A stretch of 64,000 nucleotides of DNA from assembly GCA_037962975.1 (NCBI GenBank), contig CM075676.1, forward strand, positions 93,814,001 to 93,878,000, read 5' to 3'. Made by a program: the position numbers and the translations under genes. Source of the stretch: Clitoria ternatea. Its lineage: Eukaryota; Streptophyta; Magnoliopsida; Fabales; Fabaceae. Below are positions 20,761 to 32,464 of the stretch, piece by piece. The notes beneath the pieces are model-generated. The model ran no database searches and was not told the origin of the DNA. It saw only the letters and a list, made by a program, of their open reading frames with translations. How positions within the stretch are numbered: position 1 is the first letter of the stretch; each line of letters opens with the position of its first letter.

Positions 20761-23191
20761 GCCCGACGCATGAAAGCGCAGGAAATTCAGGGGAAAAATG
20801 ACTGCCCTCACAAGTTGTCACGTGGGGGTTACCGATTGTTGGAGGATCGGATAGTGGAGGAGAACGCTAGGCAACGTCAAGGTAGCCACCCTGACGCTAC
20901 TATTGTGGATCCCCCCTCCCCACCCGCACGACATGAAAAATGGAAGCGTGCCAAGACGAAGAAGAGTGGTCAGTACACTTCATCACATGTTGAGGAGGTT
21001 GTCTCAAGGATTGTAAGTACAAAGCTTCTCAATACTTTTTATGAAACGTTAATTGTCCATCAAACCCTAACAACACTAATCACTGAGTTTTGGTTGCAGG
21101 ATTCTTTGGTTGAGCAGTCGACCCAAGGGTCATTTGTGTCACATGGTAGGGATGATATATTAACCGCCGCCATCGGCAGATCAGAGCACCCTGGACGAGT
21201 ACGTGCAGCTGGTCGAGGTCATGGTACGTTTACATTAATAGTCTTAGATTCTGTATGATAACATTTTTATTTCTAATTATTCTTTCTCCGCAGGCCTTCG
21301 AACCTATTTTGGCCGTCCCGCCACCCCTTCGCAATCCATATCTGATTTGGAGAAGACCTTTGAGGACAAGGTTGCCACAGTGAAGGCAGAGGCAAAGGAG
21401 GAAATGCAGAGGCTGCTTCAGGAGGAGATGGCACGGTTTCAGAGTGAGATGATGGCGTCATTCAGTCAACAATATCAACCTACGCCACTGGTGGTGGACC
21501 CACAGGTTACATTGTACATTATTTAATTGAATCACCTATGATTCGTTATCATTATTTCTTGAATAACTTCAAAATGTTGTGTAATTATGCAGACTAAGCG
21601 GGTCAGCACAAATGGGTCATGTGCTGCACTTGACGGTGATGATGACGACGTAAATCTTGGAGACTACCGTCAGTGTGACCTATTTGTGGATGGAGTGGAA
21701 GAGCCAGTTACCATTGGTTCAGTGTATAACCTAGGCCCTTTGGTTCACCATCAGAAATTTCCTGATGGTGTGTCAAGGATTTCGGTTGTACAGGTCCTCG
21801 AGGCAGATGCAGTTGTTCCTATTCCAACTTCTGAGGTACGACTTGTCGGCCAGGCTATAGGACATTTCCTTATGTGGCTGACCAGACTTGTGTTAGATTC
21901 TGGACCCCAGGTATGCTCTTTATCCAAGCATCAATTATATATTAAGTTATGGTTTCAATAATCAAAAATTGCTTCTAATTTTTTAACTATTTTAGCAGGG
22001 TGTTTCCCCATCAAAGAAGCCAGAGCCCCCTTGATCCGATTGAACGACTATGGGACATATCGGCTGGGCTACGCAATTGTACTATCTCGGTCCCATGGGA
22101 GGAATCCGTTTTTGGTCTCCTGAGTGAGTTGCCAGTGTACATTGCACGACCTAACTTGTGTGAGGTCCTAATGGGGAACACGATGTTGAACATTTCTGTG
22201 ATTCAGTGTTGGGAGCTGTAAGTATAATTTTTTTCGTTCAATGATAGTGTCAATTAAATTGTTATTTTTACAACACTAAACGTCTGCAAATTTGATTAGG
22301 TTTTTACATAGACTTTGCATAGAGAGAGGTGTCGATGACACTTATGGTTTCCTAGAGCCCTCTCTAATACAACTTCGTGGGAACAACAAGGAGGAGATTC
22401 AGGCATACATCCAGAATTGGATGCATGCCTCAGACAAGACTGTGTACCTTGCGCCACTTCATAGAGAGTAAGAGTCTAATAAATACTTAGTTATTGTTGT
22501 TAATTTAATAATGGATTGCGTTGTTACTATTCAACGGTACATTACAGCCTTCACTGGCAACTGTTGGTCATTTGCCCGAAGGACGGCATTGGTGCATGCT
22601 TCTGTTCGTTGCATGGGAGTCCTGATGCGGACTACATGAAAATACTCGACGGGTAAGTTGATTTTTTAAAATAAAACAACTTTACATATTTGATTAAGTC
22701 ATTCTATTAACTAAACTGGTGTTTTATTCTCTTACAGGGCTTTAATTGGGTACCATCTACTACGCGGCAAAGTGACCAAGAAAAGACTAGAGTGGGTCTT
22801 CCCAAAAGTAAGTACTTCAATTAATAAGCATTACTTTTAAAGTTACCTCAATTAGTAACAAAAACAATAACCAATTGTGAAATCAATGTATGGTACCTTG
22901 TAGTCTTATCGGCAGGATGACACCTTTGAGTGTGGGTATTTCATGATGAAGATGATGCTCACCATTGTCCAATCTGGTATAGTAGATGGATGGACAACTA
23001 TAAGTTTTTGCTGCCTACTTTAATTTAATTGGTTTTTACATATTACTATTACAATTTGTTGTCACCTATTAATGATTATGTCTTTGCAGCACTTTCGAGA
23101 CTCTTCCTCAATGTTCCCTGAAGGATACATTGACAAAATCAGAAACCAATGGGCCACCATCCTTCTTCAACTCAAGGAAGGACTCCAATAG
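20761..23191 (+). pseudogene. CACTA ORF2: plant transposase (Ptta/En/Spm) region plus Ulp1-like cysteine protease domain
   Basis: Exons by frame and splice sites: 20761-21012, 21100-21223, 21294-21505, 21593-21910, 21999-22217, 22300-22467, 22549-22652, 22738-22807, 22904-22999 and 23100-23191. The first exon reads ARRMKAQEIQ, NDCPHKLSRGGY, typical of the plant En/Spm-associated region. Later exons carry a C48-type (Ulp1) fold: LHWQLLVICPKDG (His), then RQDDTFECGYFMM (Gln and Cys). Such domains are common in plant CACTA second genes; whether they remove SUMO here is unknown. Lesions: a one-base frame mismatch around 21999-22030, and the donor after GWTT is AT instead of GT (23000-23001), though the following AAGT is intact. 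Exons 5' of 20761 are missing or hidden beyond the LTR insertion. Stop TAG at 23189-23191. Confidence 0.75.
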
Positions 23192-23369
23192 AATTCTGTC
23201 ATTTACCCATTAGTGTAGCTTAATTACTTATTGTGCATTTTATGTACCATATTTGATGTTTAGATAGTTTGATTGAAATTTATTCATTTTCATTATTATT
23301 CATCATTGGGCTGTCTGGTTACTGTTTGCAGGTTCTGGGAAAGAATAAAAAACAAATTTTTTTTTTAAA

Positions 23370-23877
23370 ATAAGTGTTTTAAGCACGGTTATGGTGAAAA
23401 CCGTCTTTAAAAGTCACCCTTTTTAAGCACGGTTATGGTGAAAACCGTCTTTAAAAGTAACACCCTACGAAGACGGTTGTGACAGAACCGTCCTTAAAAG
23501 TCACCTACGAAGACGGTTATTCCCAGAACCGTGCTTAAAAGTCACCTACGAAGACGGTTATTCCCAGAACCGTCCTTAAAAGTCATATACGAAGACGGTT
23601 GTTTCCATAACCGTCCTTAAAAGTAACCTACGAAGACGGTTGTTCCCAGAACCGTGCTTAAAACCCCCTACGAAGACGGTTATTCTCAGAACTGTGCTTA
23701 AAAGTTCCCCCCTACGAAGGCAGTTAAAAATAACCGTGCTTAAAAGGTACTTACAAACATGGTTCATAACCGTCCTTAAAAGTCCCCATCTACAAGCACG
23801 GCGGGAACAAGGACGGTTCTGGAACCGTGCTTAAAAGTCCCCCAGAACCGTGCTTAAAACCCTTTTTTCCACTAGTG
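23370..23877. repeat. Right subterminal repeat array of the CACTA element (family A)
   Basis: About 13 units of roughly 32 bp of the form ACGAAGACGGTT, a short variable part, then AACCGT(C/G)CTTAAAAG. They run up to the terminus CCACTAGTG at 23877. Same family as 3977-4440. The interval 23192-23369 is AT-rich 3' sequence. Confidence 0.85.
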
Positions 23878-23880
23878 AAA

Positions 23881-24689
23881 TGTCTTCTCTATGGATCGGT
23901 GTGTTTTTCAAATAAACAAAAAACAAAAAACAAAAAAAAACTCCGATAAAAGGAAAAGAAATTGCTTTTATCTATTTAAAATTTTTCAAATGGAGTAAGG
24001 GGAAAGAGATAAGGAAAAAAGAGGATATATTTGTGTGAAAGTAAAAGAAGACATATTTAGATATTAAAATTTTCTAAATTTTTGTTATACCTTTTTTCAT
24101 GTCTCTTTTAACTAGATATAATTGGGATCAAAGAAATTAAATAATTCAAAACCTTATTATTATATATCGCGGTGCTAACAAATATTCAAAATTAATGTTA
24201 CGTTTTTCATTTTTTTGCGCTTGAATAATGATGAGTTTTTTAAAACCACTTGGACTTACGTTAAAGAACTTAGCGAGTTTAATGGGGACAAGAAGCACAT
24301 ATAATGTTTAAAATGTTACGTTTTTCATCATTTTGTAATACATTTACATATATAATTTTTGTTTATAAACACAAACAATAACATTATACAACAATACAAG
24401 AGTATCATAACCCATATTAAAAAAATTATTAATTTAAATGAAGTATATAAAAGAGATTCTTTATACTATTTAACAAAATTTTCAGAGAAATCTTTCATCT
24501 TAGATTTTAACTCGGTCTAATTCCTATACTGAATTAACTCAAACATTTTACCTAAACAAACATCATCATCACCTTTAAAAATAACATTATTTTGTGTATC
24601 AAAATCGTCCAAATAACAACAAATCACAATACAACAAGACCGTGCTTACTCCAAAAATTAATATCCAACCCCAAATTATCCTCAAAATG
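23881..24689. other. AT-rich DNA between CACTA and LINE remnants
   Basis: No gene, repeat or RNA recognised. Short A-runs near 23917-23940. Confidence 0.5.
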
Positions 24690-26405
24690 ACACTTACAGT
24701 CATTTTACATATCCGAGCAAAAACACAACCAAACATAGCACAATTGTCACAATGAGTAAGAGACTTTGTAATAAGAGATGAGAACTAATCACATTCACCA
24801 CAAAAGACACATATCACATATGAGATATTCGTCACAATACTATGATTAGACAAGTTTTGTTTGATTTGAATCCGATTAAATAACAACACCTTTAGCCAAA
24901 ACACCACTTTGAGACGGTGTTAGTAGTCCAGAAAAATCACATAAAAGAATTATCCCACAAAACTAGAGCCTAATGCACAAACTTGTAAGCTGACTTTATT
25001 AAGTAACAATTTAAAGGATCACTCGACCATAGTCAAGAATCTTGAATATTCTCGTGGACACCAGCCATGAAGAGTCTGATATAAAAAGATAACAACAAGT
25101 TCTGCTTTCAAATAAATAACTCTCTATGTCATTTTAAATCTCAAACTCATAGATCCTTCACCCACATACCTATTTACCAAAGTTACATTTTGTTGTGTTG
25201 ATACTAAGAATAATATTTAAATACTAGATTTTAAGTCTTACTCTCCCACCTAACATTCCAACTAGATACTTGTATGTAAACCATTTCCAACGGACCTCTT
25301 CACATTATCCTTAAACCAACTAACCTCATTTAACTTTTTTAATACACACCCTATATCTCTCCACTATCTTGAACCTTTTTCAAATTCAAACACCTCCCAT
25401 TCACTGAAACGAGCGTCACATCTATATTTTAACTCTAAAACTCTTTCCCACAAACTGTCTCTCTCAACTAACAATCTCCATACCCATTTCCCTAAGACAA
25501 TTAAATTTACCTAGTCTCTTACACCTAAACTACTTGTCTCCTTACTACGACACACCTGGTCCCTTTTAACCCAAGAAAAATTTTTCCTTTCTTCATTACC
25601 ACCCCACAAAAAAAATCTTTGAAGAGATGTTAGCAATTTAATAAAGTAATAAGTGCTTTAAAATAATAGAAGAAAAAGAGAGGGAGTAAGGATAGTACCG
25701 ATTATACAAGACAGAGACAACCACCAAAAAATAGATGGTGTTTGTTTTAGGTGGACATCTTCCAAAATTTAAAGATAACAGGATCTCAGGTACTAATATT
25801 TCCTAAGTTTGCCAGATACACAAAAGGCAGCCTCATGATTTTACAATTCAATAAAGAAGGATAGTGCACCACTTCCTCCTTGTTACTTATTAACCAATTT
25901 ACTTTTATAAAAGTTAACTTTCAACCTATAAACCAACTCAAAACGATTTTCAATGTCAAACACAATTTTTTAATAACACTTTCCTAAAGAAAAGAGTATC
26001 ATGTGCATACTATAAATGTAAACTGTAAATTTGGTCATCCCCATAAATACACCTTTAAACAAACTTTGCTTCTTAGCCTCCCGCATCAACCTACTTATCC
26101 CCTCAACAACAATTAGGAATAAAAAGGGTATCATGGGGTCGCCTTTACGGATACTCCTTCTCATATGGAATTATGATATTGGACTCTAGTAACAAGAACA
26201 AACATATACATGAAGACATTAAACATCCTTTGATCCACCACATCTATTTGTAAACCTCATACATCTCATCATATATAGTAGAAAATCCTAATAACCTGAG
26301 TCTTATTCTTTCTCAAAATCAACCTTTAAAATTAAGCATGATTTACGACTCCTCTTCACCTCGTCAATCAACTCATTTGCAACAATCACCCCATCTAATG
26401 TTGTA
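24690..26405 (-). pseudogene. Decayed L1-type LINE, ORF2 3' half
   Basis: Read on the minus strand with many stops and frame changes. Near 26400-26290: reverse-transcriptase sequence (GVIVANELIDEVKRSRKSC, KVDFEKEYDS). Near 26150-25980: the RKGDPMIPFLFLIVVEG motif followed by a corrupted catalytic box, where YADD should be. About 25620-25300: the downstream RFFLWGGNEERKNFSWVK region. About 24960-24700: a zf-RVT-like end. No intact endonuclease lies upstream, so the copy appears 5'-truncated near 26405, as is usual for LINE insertions. It is inactive. Confidence 0.7.
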
Positions 26406-27384
26406 TATATAATAAATTAATTTTGTTTATTTAATTTACTACTTGCTAAAAAAATTTATTCAGTGCTTAATTTTCTTATCCAACATAAGTGTATAAAATA
26501 TTTAGAAAGCTTTCTAAAAAACATCTAGAAAGCACCAAAACAATTTTTAAGTGTAGATAATATTTTTAAAATTTTATTTTCTTATTTTCTCTTCATTTTT
26601 ATTAAGTTGATGATAAAGAGTACATCCAAACAATCCATTAATTGAACATATCGTTTCCATTATGACATGAATTATGAGTATTAATATATTTATACAATTA
26701 AAATAATCAATAATTTGAAAACTGCAATAAATTATGACATTTGAATAAAAATCTAGGTTAAACGCTTTTCTCAACTTATATTTCCTATTATAAGTAAAAT
26801 GTCATGCCTTCTTTTTTTGAAGTGGAAATCTCATGTGTTAATTTTATTAATAGCGAGACCATTATTTAATAAGTTACAGAAAAACGGGTGGAATAGTATG
26901 GTATTCGTCGATTTGTTTTGCTATAAAACTAAACTAGAAAAATGTATATTATCAACTCAAAATAAGAATTATGTATTAATTATGATACTTCATAAACTAA
27001 CTAAAGTGACATTCTGCAACTCATACCCTTGGGGAGAGATCGACTGTTCAGGATATACACGTACGTATATATGTATATATATCTGCATAGCTGCTTTATA
27101 TCATTTATATTACCCTGCAGAAAGGTTGATAATGATACATTAATAATAAACTTTCAAACTTTATAAATAAAAAATTTCTGCTATAAGAGTTAACCAATCA
27201 TAATATGAATGTTTTCGATTAAGATTATTTCCGATAAAGAATATCAATGATGAAATAAAAAAAAAGTAAATAGTGGAGATGATTCCATAAAAAGATATAT
27301 CACAAATTGTTTTAACATTTGCTTCTATCATCAATCCAAACACTGCATTTATAAAATGGATATCTGACCTACTTAAACTTATGA
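26406..27384. other. AT-rich intergenic DNA
   Basis: No recognised gene. This lies downstream of MIR169 copy 2 (which reads leftward) and may hold its 3' transcript. Confidence 0.5.
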
Positions 27385-27490
27385 ATGAGAGAGGAAGAGA
27401 GCAAAATGCAGCCAAGGATTACTTGCCGGGTTAACTGAATGTGGCCCCGGCAAGTCATCCTTGGCTTCACACCACCCTCTACCTACAATT
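27385..27490 (-). ncRNA. MIR169: MIR169 precursor hairpin (copy 2)
   Basis: On the minus strand the 5' arm at 27467-27447 carries a miR169 isoform (begins AAGCCAAGGATG, ends CTTGCCGG). The 3' arm at 27429-27409 is its near-perfect complement (begins CCGGCAAGTAATC, ends TTGGCTG). The loop is only 17 nt. The lower stem (GAGGGTGGTGTGAAG against CATTTTGCTCTC) pairs imperfectly, as in plant precursors. A TATA box 55 nt upstream on the same strand supports the orientation. The star-strand lower flank GCATTTTGCT is also found at copy 1 (CATTTTGCT), consistent with a shared origin. Expected targets are NF-YA mRNAs. Confidence 0.88.
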
Positions 27491-27521
27491 CCAATATTGT
27501 GTAACACTGGTAGACTAGACC

Positions 27522-27532
27522 ATATATATAGA
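27522..27532 (-). promoter_or_regulatory. TATA box of MIR169 copy 2
   Basis: The minus strand reads CTATATATATG, placing transcription start near 27495, just before the hairpin base. A clear TATA at the right spacing makes this the better of the two MIR169 promoter calls. Confidence 0.6.
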
Positions 27533-27535
27533 GCC

Positions 27536-28155
27536 GGCTGAAGAGATATCTTAATAACTTTACTACAAGCTAAGCTATGATTACATACAACCCCCCTCAA
27601 CTTAAGATATTACTACTGTACACTTTTCGGCTTGAATTTGGCGTGGGAAAAGATTGTATAAATAGAATCTTACTTATTGCTGTTGGAGGCACAAATAAAT
27701 TGCGGATTTGCTAATTGATTATCATTCTCAAATTCTCGCCCTCACCGATTGCTTTTATGTTATGTTACAAAAGTTAATTACTTTGCCCTAATTGCACGGG
27801 TAAATGAATGACAACATTATTAGGTAGGTGACAAATTAATGAGTTGTGACTTAATTGATAAGATATTTGTAAAAATTATAAGAAGAGTTTTAAGTTTAAT
27901 TGTAATTAAACATTATTTTTAAGAGGAGTGAAAAGTTTTATTGGTGACTAAATTCTCAAACAAGATTGTTTTTAAAAGAGAATATCTATAATCAACACTA
28001 AAAAACATTATTGGACTACTTTTTTTATGATGAAAATCAAGATTTGAATCTAAAATTATAGAGGGAATGGGGTAATTTATTTGGCTCTTATTAATTAGTG
28101 TTGGGACTTTGGTAATTATACCAAATTTTGTTGTAGTTTTGATAAGTATTTGAAC
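27536..28155. other. Intergenic DNA upstream of MIR169 copy 2
   Basis: AT-rich, probable MIR169 promoter side. No gene seen. It ends at the target duplication TGAAC (28156-28160) of the Tat element. Confidence 0.5.
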
Positions 28156-28160
28156 TGAAC

Positions 28161-29051
28161 TGTTCTTTACAGGGGGTGTAGAAGTATGCTTGTAGAACAA
28201 CTCAAAATATACGTATAAATGTGTTCTTGATACAAAGCAATATGTGTATAAATGTAAATACGGAAAGTCTTTGTATGCTGAGGCGGAATGCAATGTACTC
28301 TGGGGCGGTGTCACAGTCCGCCTGACGGGATCTTTATTGCCTTGACCCGATTGGGGGTGGTACCTGCAATCGTTCTCCGACGCTCAAGTCAGTATTTCAG
28401 AATACTTAGAGACTTAGAAAGACAGTCAGAGAGAATTATGCAAGTAAGAGAGTGTAAAGTTCAGAGAATGGGAAAAAGATCCCTTATACCTTTTCGAGAG
28501 AGGTTTATATACCTGTTACTGGTGCTCCATTATTGGTAGGACCCGCTCCTTGTCTTCAGGCATAATGCTGAAAAGGTAGTGGGTCCCTGCGCCGTTTACA
28601 TGCACCATTATTGTAGTAGGTATCACAACTTGTCTGGAAAGCGTTAGTGCTTTAATATTTTATTGTTATTTCCCTTTATGCGTGACAGCGTGATTCCCAT
28701 TATTAACCTCTCAAGACAGAGTCAATCTCGTGCCGGGGTTGTGAGTATGGGCTCGCTACGCAGTAAGGGAAATTCGGTATTCCGCCAATATTGAGCCTAT
28801 GGCTTGGCGGAGTAACAACTTTGGCGAGGTTACATTCCTTGGCGGAGTAACATGCCTGGACGGAGTTACATTCTTTGGCGGGGTAACGTGCCTGGGCGGA
28901 GTTATGAGCCTTGGCGGCGTTACTTGCCCTGGCGGTCTGCACTCCGTATAGTATTTGTAGTGTATTTGAAGAGTACTTCTCTTTATTCAAAACGCTGATC
29001 TGGCAAGGCATTAAAGCCATGCTCTTGGGGGCCGGTGTTAGGACCGGATCA
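28161..29051 (-). repeat. 3' LTR of the Tat element
   Basis: 891 bp; in element orientation it begins TGATCCGG and ends GTAAAGAACA. About 28800-28935 holds seven imperfect copies of a CTTGGCGGAGTTACATGC-like unit, about 25 bp apart. The adjacent internal side (minus strand AGCTAGGGGGCATA) is a plausible polypurine tract. Confidence 0.92.
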
Positions 29052-29445
29052 TATGCCCCCTAGCTTGTTATAGTGACTGGCGGAGTCACTTTAATAAGCT
29101 ATAACACTTAAGTTTAGCTTTTGTAGGCATGGGTTTAGGCGGTACTTGCTAATCCAAGTTTTGTGGACAAGTGCTTTCGTGCATTTATTAGCTGTCATCA
29201 CTTGACACGCCTGTCATTAATGCACCTCAAAACCACGTTTTTTATACTTCAGTCTCCCATTGCCACGTATGCCCTCGTAACGATTGCCATTCCAATGATG
29301 GGACATAAATGCACGTGATGGCAATTGAGAACCGTTTTCGAGGTTATTACCATGGGCCTTGGATTTTGAAAACGTGGCCCATGAAATATCTGCCCTTAGA
29401 TATATCTATTGGTTTCAGCAAAAAAGGAACCGTCAATGGGACAAA

Positions 29446-29569
29446 TCCAACGGTTGTAAGCGCATATTTCAATTTTAGAACCGTTGATGAGATTTATCTA
29501 ACGGCTGCAAACACATCTTCGAGATTTCTTATGATTCGCTTATTTCCCCCCAAGCCATGCCTATAAATA
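29446..29569 (+). promoter_or_regulatory. Promoter of the antisense Tat gene: MSA-like motifs plus TATA box
   Basis: TATAAATA lies at 29562-29569 in a good promoter context (GCCTATAAATAGG), so transcription would begin near 29595. Upstream, TCCAACGGTTG (29446-29456) and TCTAACGGCTG (29497-29507) each match the mitosis-specific activator consensus YCYAACGGYYA at 10 of 11 positions. Three looser AACCGT sites lie at about 29330-29485. MSA sites are bound by three-repeat MYB factors and confer G2/M expression in plants. Function here is inferred. Confidence 0.55.
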
Positions 29570-29781
29570 GGTAAACTTTCAGAAGGGAAATGTTTTGCTT
29601 CGTCTCTCACTTCGCATTTGTTTGCTGAAAAAGTTTTTGCTATTCTCTTGCGAGTTTATTGGTGTTTGGAGTTCTTCTATCTTTTCAGAAGCTTAAGGTA
29701 CTTGCTTCTTCCTCTTCTTTGCTTCTTCATTTCCATTGGGTTAGCTTTGTTTTCCCTTATTGTGTGTTCGTAAAAAGGAAG

Positions 29782-32464
29782 ATGAGAGGAAAGAGGTCAG
29801 AGTCACGTTCTAGGGTTTCTGTTCGTCCCATGTTTTCTGACATTGAGAGTGGAGATGAGGCTTTTTATACTGGGAGGGACTCGACGTTTTATAGCAGCGT
29901 GGAGTACTTTAGTAATGCTGTACATTCATTTGTGTCAGGAGGTGTTTCCCATACACAAGTGCTGACTATGGCAGAATGTCGAAATGTTGTGTTGCATGGA
30001 CTGGATTGGGAGAAGACACTCGAGAGTGACCCCTACTGTTGGGTTGAGGAAGATGTCAAGGATGCTTCCTCTCGACATGCGACAACAAGCGGAGGGGTAG
30101 TGGAGTTGCCTGTTCCGGTTTGGAAGGATGAGAAGTATGAGGATAGGTTCATCGTCCGTTCACCCAAGACGTATGAACGGGTTTGCCATCGTCCTCAGAA
30201 TGATCGTACCATATATATGTACGATATTCTATTTACCCAGTTAGGGGTGCGCTTCCCATTGAATAAATTCCAGATGGGTGTGCTTAGGTTCTTGGACTGT
30301 GCCCCTTCTCAGCTGCATCCTAATGGTTGGGGAATAGTTCGCAGCTTTGAGGTGATGGCTGAACATTTGGGGTTTACGCCTACAGTGGCGTTGTTTTTCG
30401 CTTTCTGCCGCATTATGAGGAGAGTAAATATGAAAACCGGCGGCATGGGTTTTGTGACTCTCCGGGCGGAGCCAAAGATTTTGAACTTTAAGGCGTTTGC
30501 TGACTCCGCCAAGGAAGGCGGACTTCACTTCAGGATGAGTTTTGTGAAGGTATCCGTCAGGAAGGACAAACCTGTTTTTTGGCGGAATAAAGAGGGTGTT
30601 GATAGATTTCCAGTGGCATGGACGCATGAGCACTTTCTCTTAACCAAACGAGCGTATGAAGTTGAAGAGGGTGCTCTATCGGCGGCGTCTGTGGAAGTAC
30701 TCCGAATGTTGAAGGAGTACAACTCCGTCCACAAGCTGATTCTTTGTCGAAGGCTGCTTGGGCGGGATGCTCAAGGATACTTGAGTAATATTACGAACAA
30801 TTGCAATGTGATTGAGTATTACCTCTATCTTGCATTTTCTAATTGTATCCTCATATTGTTATTTCGCAGGAGAAATCGCTGAGTTCCCTGGGATGGAGCG
30901 TATCAAGCAGATGCAAATGAGCCACAGGGAAATGAACGCGGAGAATAATGTGCAGCCCAGGAGGAGTCTGACTGCTGCCCTCACAAAGACCCTTCCTTTC
31001 CCTGCCTCCACCAACATAGTAACTTTTGAAGGTGGTGCAGGATCTTCAGCAGCTACTGTTGAAAGGCGTTCTAAAAAACGCCAAGAACCAGAAGCTGCTG
31101 AAGAAGAAGAAGAGGAAATAGACCTCCAGCCCTTGCAAAGAAGGAGGACCAAAAGCAAGAAGAGGGTTGAAGAAGGAGCATCAATTGATGCTACTATTGA
31201 TTTGGAGGAGACTCCGGAAGTACCTGTTGCGGGTACTTCTGTTGCTATGGGCGGAGTTGAAGGCATCCCCGAAGAAGATGTCGAGAGGGAGCAAGCGGAG
31301 GGATTCCAAGCCTCTTCTGACCAGGATACGGGGGACGAGGCAGGGAGAGTTCAAGTTTCCCCAGTCCGCCTGTCTGAGGATCCCGCCCTGAGCTTGACTA
31401 ATCGAGGGACAGCCGTTTTTCCCATTGATGTGCCAGGGGAAACATCCAGGCGGTTTGTCTCTTTGCCTGAGGCGGGGTCTCGCTTGAATCCCTTTCTGTA
31501 CTTTACAAATACGGGATCCCGCCAATCAGAGAGGCGTGATCCAGAATTCATCGTCCGCCCCGACATCGACTTTGATGAGATTCCGGAGGCTGCTGCAGCT
31601 GCGAGGTGGCACCTTGCAGAGATAGATGGTTTCTTGGCCTCTGTCCCCCGGATCGCTGACGTTGCTGCCGAGGCCAACATGTTTCAGGCGTCTTACCACG
31701 AGTCTGTGGAAAAGATTCGCAGCTTGGAACATGACAATGAGCAGCTGTCCGAGGTGATCAAGGCCAAGGACAAACACCTTGACACCGCCGATGCCAACAC
31801 CAAGAAGCTGGAGGAGGAGCTGGCTCGGGTGAGAGCTGACAAAGCTTTGCTGGAGAAGCAAGTCTCCAGCCTAAAAGAGCAGAACACAAAACTAGGCGAG
31901 GAGGTGAGTGGCCTGACCCAGGTGAGGGCTGACAATAATCTGCTGAAACAACAGATTTCAGACTTAATTCAGCAGAAACAAAAATTGGGCGAGGATGCAA
32001 GTGAGCTCCAGCAGAGGTTGATTTTCCTTGAACTTGATAAAGCCACTGCTGAAGACGCCTGGGTGGCGGAGTTAGACCAAGCAGCTACTGCGTACACTAA
32101 CCTTGAAAAACAGGTTGAAGTGTTGCAAGCTGAAAAAGCTACCTCTGATGCCGCCAATGAAAAGCTTGACAAGGAGTTACAATCCACGCTGGATGCGGCT
32201 GAGGCAGCGATTGATGATGCTTTCAGTATGGCTGTTCGTCAACTCCGTTATCGCAATCCAGGCGTTGCTCTGTCCACCACAGGCATTCATCCTTACTATG
32301 AATTCATCAATGGAGAATTGATGGTGCCTGTTCAAGGGGGTCATGCTCCTGCGCCCAGTGTTGAATATATCTTGGCGGACCTGCCTCCCTCTCAAAGTTT
32401 AAGCAAACCTGGTGAAGGTCAGGCCACCTCTGCCCAACAAGAAAGGATGCCGTCCGACCCTTAA
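29782..32464 (+). CDS. Antisense gene of the Tat element (gypsy-type PF04195-like domain plus coiled coil)
   Basis: Two exons, 29782-30784 and 30870-32464, joined by an 85-bp GT-AG intron (GA|GTAATA ... TTTCGCAG|GA) with matching phase, give 865 residues without a stop. The ATG at 29782 starts MRGKRSESRSR; upstream codons in frame are not ATG. Residues about 155-215 (RFPLNKFQMGVLRFL, then SQLHPNGWGIVRSFEV) resemble the so-called putative gypsy-type transposon domain (PF04195). Residues about 250-600 are acidic and low-complexity with basic KKR patches. Residues about 610-785 form a long coiled coil. The biochemical role of this Tat-specific protein is unknown. It is the only fully open gene in the element and has its own promoter at 29446-29569. 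Confidence 0.8.

Larger units (their letters stand above)
3977..23877 (+). mobile_element. Large CACTA (En/Spm-type) DNA transposon, composite, with nested insertion
   Basis: The left end reads CACTAGTACAAAAAAGG from 3977; the right end, read inward on the minus strand, is CACTAGTGGAAAAAAGG from 23877. The element is flanked by the 3-bp duplication AAA (3974-3976 and 23878-23880), the family's usual size. Both ends carry arrays of the same subterminal repeat (GAAGACGGTT and its complement). Inside, left to right: a second unrelated subterminal array, a 5' untranslated exon and long G-rich intron, a captured receptor-kinase fragment, a Copia fragment, TNP2 copy A, TNP2 copy B, an LTR element, and ORF2 with a Ulp1-like domain. 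Total length is 19.9 kb, about 15.9 kb without the LTR element. Both transposase genes and ORF2 carry lesions, so the copy is probably non-autonomous, although the ends look mobilisable. Confidence 0.9.

Noticed and set aside
28161..29051. A frame pair at 27.9-29.0 and 39.8-40.9 kb as a duplicated gene
   Set aside because: The duplicated part is the LTR; the target duplication and TG..CA ends define it.
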